This document shows positions 14,101 through 23,900 of a DNA stretch of 64,000 nucleotides, one piece after another. Position numbers and translations under genes: made by a program. The stretch's first letter is position 1. Each line of letters opens with the position of its first letter. Under the pieces are notes generated by a model. That model worked only from the letters and a program-made list of their open reading frames with translations. It did not search any database and was not told where the DNA came from. Origin of the DNA: Puffinus mauretanicus (Eukaryota > Chordata > Aves > Procellariiformes > Procellariidae); contig JAJKFH010003260.1 of assembly GCA_023333565.1 (NCBI GenBank), positions 62,001-126,000 of the forward strand. The letters are read 5' to 3'.

Positions 14101-15849
14101 AAGATGTGTTGAAAGGACACTCCTAAAAAAGAGGGTTTTATATTTAAATATCTGTTCTCAGCAGTTTTTTTGCAAATTAGATGAGTCAAACTCCAGCCCT
14201 GGGCCAAAGCCCAGTTCCACTAATTACGCAGGGGCAACCTACATCCCTTCTCTAGCTGTGGTTTCTCTGCTGTGTCCTGGGCCCCGTCCTGCTGTAGGAC
14301 GGCTCTTCAGCAAGGGAACCAGCCTCCTCCGCTGCGAAGCACCCACCTTTCCAGCTCATCTCAGCCGGTGAAAGGGACGCTCAGCACGCAGCAGCACCTT
14401 GCGCAGCAACAGAGATGGAGCAGGCTTAGGAACATTAACTTCTAACCACCACCTTCCACCTCAGCCTCTTGGACCTTTCCCCTGTGTGTCTCACTGGCCT
14501 CTCTCTTGCAGTTATTTTTCTTCGGACAGCTTGTGGCAGCAAAGCCAATTCCCTCCTCCCGCTCCCCCTTTGGGTCCCCAAGCAGACAACGCCGGCTCTG
14601 TGCTCTGTTCTCAAGCCCAGCCTTTTCCACACGATGTATTTCACAGCACATCAGGTCAGGACATGGCTCAGACTCAGGACATGAGTCTGCATCAAAGCAA
14701 AGGCCTGAAGAACTGTCAAAATTAGAAATAAATTTTGCAGGATTTTTGTGTCAGAACTGTAGAAAACCCAAGTGAAGACTACATCTGGGAAAAGATTTGG
14801 AAAGCCAGGTGATACAGGCTGGCTCTGATCTGAGCAATGTACACATTGCCTTTGCTACACACAAGTTAATGCTAGAAAGGCAGATTAATAAATAAACCTG
14901 TTCACTGAAGGGTAACACCAGTCCAGCAGTTTGCAGTGGGAAAGATGAAGTTCTCCCACTTTCTCCATGGAGACCAAATCTTACTACTTTCTTCTTAGAG
15001 CACGGCAAAAGCCACATAAGCTGTTTTGAAATCTAAACAAAATTCTAATGGACATTCACTGGGCTGCTTCTAACAAATCCACAGTAAAAGTCTGTACCAA
15101 AATCTCCAGGCTTGCTCCAGACTTGCCAGCGTGTCCTTATGGTGCCAGGCAGGAGTGTCCAGGTCCCGGCAGTGGTGAGCCAGTGTCTGTGCTGCTGGGG
15201 GGGGCAGCCAGGAAGATGCAGCATCTCTCCATGCCACGTCCCAGGGCAGCGGGTACCCTGTGGGGGGACCTTGGGGTGCCCGAACAGCACAGGAGAAACC
15301 ACCCTTTTAGTCAGTGAGCAAGAGGGAGAAATTCATTCTGATGTGAGGTATTTTAACTTTGAATTATAATCCTTTTTGTGGTTAATATAGATGACCACAA
15401 AAAAACCCCACCTATCTTTCCAGAGCTCTCATGCCAAGGGACTGTATCTACCTCTGTTGAAGACTTGCTGAAAATACAGCAAGCATCAGGAAAGAAGACA
15501 AAACCTAAACACATGTGGTGTGATATTTATTGTTACAAGATTAGCTTCTTCAATGAACTAACTGCAAACAGCCTAGAAAATTTCTGGTGGGAACAAAAAC
15601 CTGAAAAAACAGAGCTCCCCATGTTCTGATATTATGTCGGAGGGAGCCTGTTATTTTACCCAGCAAGCAAACTCCTCCTGTGTTTGCTCGCTGGCACTCC
15701 CATAATAGCTACTGGCAGTGCTGCAGCTGCCCATCGTGCCAGCGATACAGCGAACAGGACACAAGACCCCCTCCCAAATGCTGGTGCTGGAATCCTCTCA
15801 GGGTGTTGCTCCTGCCAGGGGAGCCTTGTCTGCGGGGCAGAGGGTGTGT
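11151..15849. other. Intergenic stretch, nothing recognised
   Basis: Unique-looking sequence of medium GC. Several frames of 60-114 codons exist, but none matches a known family and opposite strands are often open together. The only structured element is the short tandem repeat at 12170-12216. Confidence 0.55.
12170..12216. repeat. 19-bp tandem repeat, about 2.4 copies
   Basis: A 19-bp unit starting GGCCCTGCTGCC is repeated perfectly twice, then partly a third time. Confidence 0.88.
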
Positions 15850-16600
15850 TGGTACCTTGTGGTGAATGGAGTTAACTCCAGTTGGCGGCCGGTCACGAGC
15901 GGTGTTCCCCTGGGCTCAGTACTGGGGCCGGTCCTGTTCAATATCTTCATCAATGACCTGGATGAGGGGATCGAGTGCTCCCTCAGTAAGTTTGCAGACG
16001 ACACCAAGCTGGGTGGGAGTGTTGATCTGCTGGAGGGTAGGAAGGCTCTGCAGAGGGACCTGGACAGGCTGGATCGATGGGCTGAGGCCAACTGTAAGGA
16101 GGTTCAATAAGGCCAAGTGTCAGTGGTCTCTGCACTTCTCAAGCCACAACAACCCCAGGCAACGCTACAGGCTTGGGGAAGAGTGGCTGGAAAGCTGCCC
16201 AGAGGGAGGACTGGGACTGTTTAGAATCTGGAGAAGAGGAGGCTGAGGGGAGACCTCATCGTGCTCTACAACTACCTGAAAGGAGGTTGTAGCGAGGTGG
16301 GTGTTGGTCTCTTCTCCCAAGTAACTAGCGATAGGACGAGAGGAAATGGCCTCAAGTTGTGCCAAGGGAGGTTTATACTGGATATTAGGAGAAATTTCTT
16401 CACCAAAATGGCTGTCAAGCCTTGGAACAGGCTGCCCAGGGAAGTGGTTGAGACACCATCCCTGGAGGTATTTAAAAGATGTGTAGATGTGGCGCTTAGG
16501 GACATGGTTTAGTGGCGGACTTGGCAGTGTTAGGTTAATGGTTGGACTTGATCTTAAAGGTCTTCTCCAACCTAGATCATTCTATGATTCTATGATTCTG
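15850..16600 (+). mobile_element. CR1 LINE with partial reverse transcriptase, internally deleted
   Basis: From about 15855 to 16100 the + strand encodes the CR1 reverse transcriptase core: [28 protein letters not shown], then [18 protein letters not shown]. The FADD catalytic motif is intact. The frame breaks at about 16100 (a stop after the NCKEVQ text). Near 16200 the sequence jumps from the region after the RT straight to the ORF2 C-terminal part, so an internal segment is deleted. The element ends with two ATTCTATG units near 16600. It is a dead copy with no coding capacity. The 5' boundary is approximate. Confidence 0.92.
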
Positions 16601-19101
16601 TCCTCCATCCTCCCCATCCCCTCCTTGCACTAAAGCTGCTGAATGAGAGGGATGGGCTGTGCTGGTCCTTGCACCAGCTAAAGCCATGAAGATCTGTCCT
16701 GTGGCTGGGCGGTTGCTTCAGGTGTTGGAACCAGAGAGCAAAGACCTGAGGAAGCAAAAAGCTCAAGTTCACAGGGGAGCAAGAAGCCATTGGCTTCAAT
16801 AGAGAGAAAGACTGGGACTACAGGGTCTCAATTTGGGGATGAGATAAGGTGTGGGATAAGGTTTGTGAGACCATCCCGCAGCAACCAGGGGCTGGGGACA
16901 AGGCAAGGAACAAGCAACTTGACTGGAGCTGGCTGTAATTTTTCACGTGCCCTGTCCCTTCACAGATTAAAGACTGTCAGGAGAGAGAAGAGTTACAGTC
17001 CTACCTGTAGTCTGGGGATTGTATGAGACATGGGATGAGACAGAGTCGGTCTGGTTTATTCTTATACTCAGGGAACGAGCAATATGAAAATAAGATCTGA
17101 AAGTCACATTTTGTCCAAGCAAACACGTCTCGACTCCACTTTGGTCATTGCTCTTGGAAGTCCGGTCAAATACCAGAGCAGGACAAATCAGTGATAGTGG
17201 CTTCAATGGATAACAGCAATCTTAAAATAATCCCATGTTCTTCAAAGGTATAAAGAAATAAACGTGATGGTTTGGGCAAGATTTGGGTGTAATATGTATA
17301 AGTATAGATGTGTGTGTGTATGCATGCGCATCTCTCTCTCTCTCTCTCTCTGTAATTAATTCTTTCATTAGAAGAAACGATTGCCAGGTTTGAAGAGTGT
17401 TGAATCACAGAGGTAGGCAACCTTTCACATACAGCATACGTCCTTTTCTTTCCCAGATCAGAGACCGAGGGTGCCAGCACAGCAGGAGTTAGAAGAGGCC
17501 ACCTACCATGCAACGCCAGCATCGTCCTCCAGAAGAGCTCCTGGGCTCCCACAGGATCAGGACGAGCCGGGAGCCGGCGCCGTTGGTTCTCTCAACGCTG
17601 CGCTTTGGATGCGAAGGCTCCTGGCTCCTTGCCAGCCTGGCTGGGTGCCATCCAAAATTGATCCACATGCCATACTTGGCACTTGCACTACACACTTCCA
17701 ACCCTTGCTCTTGAAGATCAGCCAAGATATTATCTATTAGCCCTGCTGGTAAAAAGTGTCAAAAGCCACCAGTCCATTGTAAAGAGGAATTTGATAGCCG
17801 ATTTTCATTGATTTTCCTGAGAAGTCACGTGCTTATCAAGCCTTTAGCTTTTGGAAAATCTTCTCTTTAATTCTCAGCAGTCCTAAAGTCTTTGCAGCAG
17901 GGAAATATCACTGAACGGCCACAGAGTCCTTCAGTGTCACTGCTAAACCACAGCAGCATCTGGGGTCACCGCTGCTCAAACACTTCCCTGGCTCCAGCAG
18001 TGAGCTGCTTCAAAACACAAGGCGTTTGGCTCGTTTTGACAGCTGGTTTATGGAGCCGGCGTTGCTTCCAAGCGAATCTGAAGGACTGCCCTGGAATGAA
18101 CTGTTTCCATGGGGGCAGCCAGGAAACTTTCCAGGAGGCTCCAGTCCTTCAGAGACAGCCCGCAGGGATAAAGGAGGAGGAGGAATTTGCTCACTTCTTG
18201 TTGGCAATGCTTTTTGTCCCTGGTGCCTGCAGAGCCTTTCTCCTTGGGGAGGGATGCACCGCACATGGTGAACCTCAACCCGCAGCCCCCCAGGATCCCA
18301 CGCTGAGGAGAGCTCAGAAACACCGCCTCTTGCAGACTGAGAAAACAGGCCAGGAAAAGGCAGCAGAGCCCCGTGTCCCGGTGAGCCCTGAGGAACGGCC
18401 CCGCCACAGCCCGCAGGGGCTGACGACACCTCTGCTCCCACCCAGCCCAGAGCCCCAGCTGCCTCCTCTGCTTTCAGAGACACTTACTTACATCTTATCC
18501 AAAAAGCAATACGACTACAGGAATGTTCTTTCCTGGGATGAAACAACATAGGTTGAGTTAATTCAAGGAAGCAGCTTGAGTTAAAGCTTAGGACTGAACT
18601 CCCTCAGTGTAGTTAGCCAGGCCAAGGTCAAAAGTCCTCTCCTGTCCCTTCCCTCTCCTCCAGCTGGAACAGCCCATCGCACTAATGCACGTGAGATGTG
18701 CCAGTGCCTGGAGCCACACGGTGCATGGGGAGAGACGGGGCTGCCGTTAACTGCTCAGTAAATATGACCACATGGCCACTGAGCATGCCTTGGTCTCTCT
18801 GCCAAGAAGAAGGTCTTCATAAAGCCTGTGCTGCCAGGCCAGAGCAGAATGATGGCAGTTCCTCCCCTTGCATCCTTCAGCCATCTCATATGTGTGCGTT
18901 TTGTTTGGGGCTATTTAATTCCACATTCAGCTCCCCCGTCTCCTCCTCAACAACCAGGCCCCATCACTTCTCCTTTCTCCCAGACCTGCCTCAGATCCAA
19001 AGCATCTTATCTGTCACCTCCCCTGCCCCGGAGCCAGGCCCTGCGATTGACAACGCACCCCCAGACTCCCAGCTGATCTCCTCTTCCTGCAGAACATCCT
19101 T
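16601..19101. other. Intergenic stretch, nothing recognised
   Basis: This stretch has a (TG)/(TC) microsatellite and a 219-codon frame (17892-18551, +) that begins at a non-ATG codon, matches no family I know and overlaps open frames on the other strand. I do not call it a gene. Confidence 0.55.
17309..17352. repeat. Compound (TG)n ... (TC)n microsatellite
   Basis: A short TG run is followed after a TATGCATGCGCA spacer by about 11 TC dinucleotides (17331-17352). Confidence 0.9.
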
Positions 19102-19440
19102 CATAGAATCATAGAATGGTTTGGGTCGAAAGGGACCTTTAAAGGTCATCTGGTCCAACCCCCCTGCTATGGGCAGGGACATCTTCAACCAGACCAGGTT
19201 GCTCAGAGCCCCGTCCAACCTGACCTTGAATGTTTCCAGGGATGGGGCAGCTACCACCTCTCAGGGCAACCTGTGCCAGTGCTTCACCACCCTCATTGTA
19301 AAAAATTTCTTCCTTATATCTAGTCTGAATCTACCCTCTTTTAGTTTAAAACCATTCCCCCTTGTCCTGTCACAACAGGCCCTGCTAAAAAGTTTGTCCC
19401 CATCTTTCTTATAAGCCCCCTTTCTTATAAGCCCATCCTT
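19102..19440 (-). mobile_element. CR1 LINE 3' end, inverted
   Basis: The + strand begins with the reverse complement of the CR1 tail (TCATAGAATCATAGAATGG) and continues as the inverted 3' UTR and ORF2 C-terminus. The element therefore lies on the - strand and is 5'-truncated at about 19440. Near its 5' end a segment of about 15 bases (TTTCTTATAAGCCCC) is duplicated at 19401-19432, probably a slippage event. It sits about 0.8 kb upstream of the CYS1 promoter region. Confidence 0.92.
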
Positions 19441-20250
19441 CTGGCAATGATCTGACTGCTCATTGCCTTCCCTCCTCTAGCCCCTGCGTTACAAACTCTT
19501 GGGCTTTAGCTTGGTGGTTTAGGAAGAACCAGCAGAATGAATGACTGGTAGATACCATCATTGCAATCGGTGGTGAGGAGCAGCCAGGAATCACACCTCT
19601 GCCCCTCCTGCTTTTATCAGCCTCTGGTTTGGAAGGAGGGGAGCTGCAGCCCTCCAGCCCTCCCTCCCCCTCACCTTCGTGCTGCAGAAAGGGGCTGGAA
19701 ACCAAGCAGCCGCTTTACTCCCCCGCTCTCCTCCCCAGGGGGGAAATGTCAGTCTTGCCTTCAACAGGTACTTTTTAATTTGAGCGATACCTCCCAGATG
19801 TCCAACAATTGTGCAAATGTTTTATTGTCGGAAGCAAAGACAGAAAGAAGCAGTTGTAGATGTTTAGGGGATCTGCTCCACAGGCTCGGTGGGCTGCTGG
19901 GAAGCAGAGAGTGACTCTGGCTGCGGGGAAGGGCTGCGGAGGTGCCCAGCTGTCCCCTCCTTTTCACGGGGGCTTCCCCGAAACTCCACTCCTTTCGCTG
20001 GTTAGTCCCAGGGTGGAAAATTTCCCTGGCCCAGGAACACTGCCAGAACCACCACTCAGTGCCCAAAACCTGCCCCAAATGACATCCCCGGGCTGCATTA
20101 TTTTCCAAAGGTCTGCAAGACCTGGCTGAGTGAGGTGTGCTTGAGTTTAGCCCAGGATTGCTGTTCCTGCTGCATGGTCCCCAAAGATGACAGTGTTCCC
20201 CCCCAGCTCCGGGAGACGTATGTATGGAACGGGAGGCTCGGGAGGCCTGA

Positions 20251-20319
20251 GATAACGGCCTGGTTTTGAAAGTTTGTGAGACAACGGGCTGGTTTTGAAG
20301 GTTTTGGAAGGATAACGGG
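20251..20319 (+). promoter_or_regulatory. Imperfect ~29-bp tandem repeat with three MYB-type motifs, CYS1 promoter
   Basis: Two copies of a roughly 25-bp block start at 20251 and 20280 (TAACGGCCTGGTTTTGAA versus CAACGGGCTGGTTTTGAA), followed by a third partial start at 20311. Each start carries a YAACGG hexamer: TAACGG at 20253-20258, CAACGG at 20282-20287 and TAACGG at 20313-20318. YAACKG is the consensus of the vertebrate MYB family. The block lies 256-322 bp upstream of the CYS1 start codon. That it is functional is inference. Confidence 0.4.
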
Positions 20320-20329
20320 AGCGAGGCAG

Positions 20330-20960
20330 CCTGCCCGCGGTTAGAAACGTCCGTGCATCCCTCCCTGCATCACCGGTTCCTTCCCTTGGCCTTTGCGGCG
20401 CTTCTGGGTGGGATTCGCCCCCCCCCCGAAAAGGTTTTGGGAGACCCAGGCTCCGGGGAGCGGCCAAGAACCGCTCCCGCGTCCGCCCCGGCCGGGAGAG
20501 GCGGCGGGGCCCGGGAGCGCTTCCCGCCGCCCCCCCGCCGGCACAGCCCCTTGGCTCCGGGACCGGCGGCGGCCATGGGCAGCGGGAGCAGCCGGCGGCG
20601 GGGCGCGGCGGCGGCGCGGGCGGCGGGGGTCGCAGCCGTGCCCGCGGGCAGAGCGGCGGAGAACCGGGAGCTGCTGGAGACGGTGCTGGCCGAGTGCGAG
20701 GAGGCGGCGGCGCTGCCCGCCCCCGGCCGCCGAGCCCCGGCCGCCGGCGGCATCCCCCCGCCCCGGGACGCCGGGCGCTGCGGGGAGGCGGCGGCGGGAG
20801 GCGGCGGCGGGCCCCCGCCCGAGCAGGCGGTAAGTGCCCGCCCCGGCCCGGCCGGGACCCCGCGAGCGGGCGGACCCTCCCGGCGGCGCCCCCGGGCCCC
20901 CATCCCTGGGGGGGCCCGCTGGACTGGGGAGCCCTGCCATAGCCGACGCTGACTGCCGCA
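20330..20960 (+). promoter_or_regulatory. CpG island and promoter region of CYS1
   Basis: GC content and CpG density rise sharply here compared with both flanks, and the island covers the 5' UTR, exon 1 and the start of intron 1. No TATA box is seen just upstream of the start codon, which fits a CpG-island promoter with dispersed starts. The exact transcription start cannot be read from the sequence. Confidence 0.75.
20575..20829 (+). CDS. CYS1: CYS1 coding exon 1
   Basis: This exon codes residues 1-85. The start codon sits in a strong Kozak context (GCGGCCATGG), and the next codon is the glycine that would be myristoylated. The exon ends in a GCG alanine codon followed by the donor GTAAGT at 20830. 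It is very GC-rich, and much of residues 45-85 is Ala, Gly, Pro and Arg, which is common where a CpG island covers coding sequence. Frames on both strands stay open here for that reason and are not separate genes. Confidence 0.93.
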
Positions 20961-23900
20961 GCCATGGCTTCCTCCAAATATAAACCGCATTAAATTCTTT
21001 TTATCTTTGCTGGCAAACCACGCTCGATCGCATGTGCTGCTCTCTGCATTTTCTCTCTCCGGTGCAAGGCAAATACCGTCCCGAGAAGGGCCATCCCCTT
21101 CTCCAGTCTCGCTGGGCTACTTAAAGTTTCTTTTCCTGCCCTATGGAAATAGCTCGACTTTATGAAGTACGGCTCATGCTTTTCTCTGGGTCGGGCTTGT
21201 AAACAGAAGTTTTAAAATGTGAATGTAAAGCTGCCGTGTAATGTTTGCCAATCCGCTGCTACTGCAATCTGGCTCTTCCTAAAGAAGCATTTCAGTCTCT
21301 TTCTGTTTAACAAATAGTGCATTTGCCTCTGAGGGAGCTGAGATTTATCTTTTTTTTTTTTTCCCTATCCAAAAATAACAGCAGCATCTATATCATCTGA
21401 CGATAAGGCCAAAAATCACCGGCTTCTTTCATCTTAGCTCGGCTTTGGAAATTGCGTGCTGTTTGTTAGATAAACGCTGCTCCGCGCAGATGCACAAAAG
21501 TCATCAGACTAAAGTAATAAATTTAAAAATAGAAACAGGACTTTCTGCCTTGCATGCCTCAGTTTTGCTCTTTTAGAAGGGTATCGTTTCCAAGCTGCAT
21601 GTCCGTGGGGTAAGGATAACTTCAATACAAAATAATTTTGCCATTAGGAAACTTGGCAGGGTTCAGTATGAGAACCCTTTTTTAAGACAAGTTTTAAAGA
21701 AAAGCCTCAAAGAAAGTAAGATTTAGAAATGGAAAAAAAATAGAGATCTTGTATTGTCATATTTTTTCCTTGCCCTTTTAACTCCAAACCCTCCTGCAAT
21801 ATGAACGGGAGCTCAGTCCAGCACCACTTTCTCCTCTGAGTGACTCTCATTTATGAGCAGTCCTCCTGGCTTCCCCCATTTATCTTTACTTACGGGAATA
21901 GAGGCTGCTGTTGTCCATTTTCCCTCTGTCTCCACATGTGAATATTGTGGCTGGATCTTTAAAAACAGTAATTATATTGGTCATGAATTTTCCTATGCGT
22001 AAAGTGGTATTTTAGCTCTATTCTGAAGTGATATATAGTCTGGGTAATTACATATCAAAAAGGCGATGGAGCTGCCCCATCTTTCTTTACAAAAATCAGT
22101 AGAAAGACAGTCCCGATACCATGGCAGTATATATTAGTGAACTAATGACTGGAGGCAAACCAGAAAGGATGAAGAATTTAAGATGTGGCCCCTGGGGTGG
22201 CATAGGGGGGATCACTGTGCCCAGCTCCCTGCTGCAGACCTCCTCCTCTGGCAGAAATGATGGTGAGGAACCCATAGCATCGCCTCGGCCGCCCTGGGTC
22301 ATGGTCACACCTAGTGCAAAAAAGACCGGGAACACCGTCAAGCCTTGCAGCACACAGATGTCTGTGAGGGCCCTCAACATTCAGCCTGAAGCAGGCATGT
22401 GGAGCTTTGGTCACCCAGTGTGGGCACCATGCCGCCCGTGAGGTGCCGCAGCTATGCCGCCCGTGAGGTGACGGTGATGCCGAGCATCTTGTGTGTCTCC
22501 TCGTCCAGCTGCTGCTGATGCCTCTTGTTTGGGAAGGAAGTTCACATCTGTGGTTGCACCCAGACGGGTTGTTTGAAAGACAGCAAAAAATTACCGGTGT
22601 TTTTCAAAGATATAAAAGATACATAAGAGAAGTCTCAGATATTTTCAGGGTAAACTTGAAGCTCTTCTTGGTAGCGCTTTCTTTACCTGAACCTGAGGTG
22701 ACCATGGTCTTGTTGGGACAGTGGTCATGGGCTTACCGTCCTGACTCCTCGAGGCCTAGAAGGTCACTAGCCTGAGAGAAGGAGGGAGGAAACTGTTTGC
22801 AGCACCAAGTTTTGCTTGTTTACTGGATGCAATTTAGTCTTTTAGGTCGTTGTGCAAACTGCAGTCCCACCCTTCCCATGAGGCCGGTGGAAGAGGTTTC
22901 TGGAAAGGGATACCAGCTTCATTACGTCACTAGTTCCTGTGCTAGAGAAATTTTGAGGGCAATTTCCCTTGGTCTTGCCAGTTTCTCAGCCAGTCATTTA
23001 TCATTTCTGTCTCGTGGCGGGAACTTGCTTGCTTTGCCCTGTTCAGCTGTGCAAACTGGGGGATAAGCAAAGAAATTTCAGAGAAGAAAGGATGTGTTGA
23101 TTGAGCAGAGGTAATGGGAGAAAGATGAGGCAGGAGGAGGAAAGGCAACGAGGAGATATTACAGTAGAAAAGTCTGATGAGAAATAGCCTGTGGAGGAGC
23201 AGATTCTGGCTGGTGGGAGGAGGGGAGAGGTTTGCCCCCGGCCAGAGGAGAGCGGTTGCCTGCAAGCAGGACTCAACTCTCTGCTGTCACGGTTGGGTTT
23301 CTCCTGGGCGTGATGTGCCTCAACGTTGTGCTTTCCCACCTGAACCCCGATGCACTTTGTCGTCCAGCAGCAAGCTGGCAGTGCCGATGGGCTGGTGGAG
23401 AGGGATGCAGCTGCATTTAAAGGCTTGAGCCACCTCTATTGCATTCAGATAGTGCTTGGGAGTGAGAAGAGTGAAAGCACATCACAACAACGGGCTGGGA
23501 ACCAAATTCTGACGGGGAACATGAACCCATCTTGGAGCAGACCCTCCTTATCAGCATCAAACATCCATTTTCAGGTTTGCCCTCAGTTCTGTTTGGTTGT
23601 ACATGCTTTTTCCTCATTTCTTTGCTGAACACAGAAAAAGAGTGGGATGGCAGCTCTTGGTGGAAACCAGGGGAGAGGCTGTGGCCTCAGGCATTTCCCC
23701 ATTGGTTTCCTGAAATGGAAAAATCACACAGGCACGTTAGGGTCTTGCTTTTAACAGCTTTTCCATGGCGCCGTCACTCCTCCTGACTGGAGACAGGGTG
23801 TGATTACAGTAAGCCGATCACCCCAGCTGCAGCGCGGCAATGACACAGGTAGAGGGTGTATTAACCGTCTTCTAGAGGGACTCCCATGTATTTCCAAAAC

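Noticed and set aside
17892..18551. 219-codon open frame on +, about 2 kb upstream of CYS1
   Set aside because: It starts at a non-ATG codon, has no recognisable domain, overlaps open frames on the - strand and lacks a promoter or splice context.
1..20000. RRM2 or other known flanking genes
   Set aside because: No ribonucleotide reductase motif or exon-like frame was found on either strand.
20147..20990. Long - strand frames (199-276 codons) over CYS1 exon 1
   Set aside because: Shadow frames of the CpG island. The + strand frame carries the cystin N-terminus with correct donor and phase.
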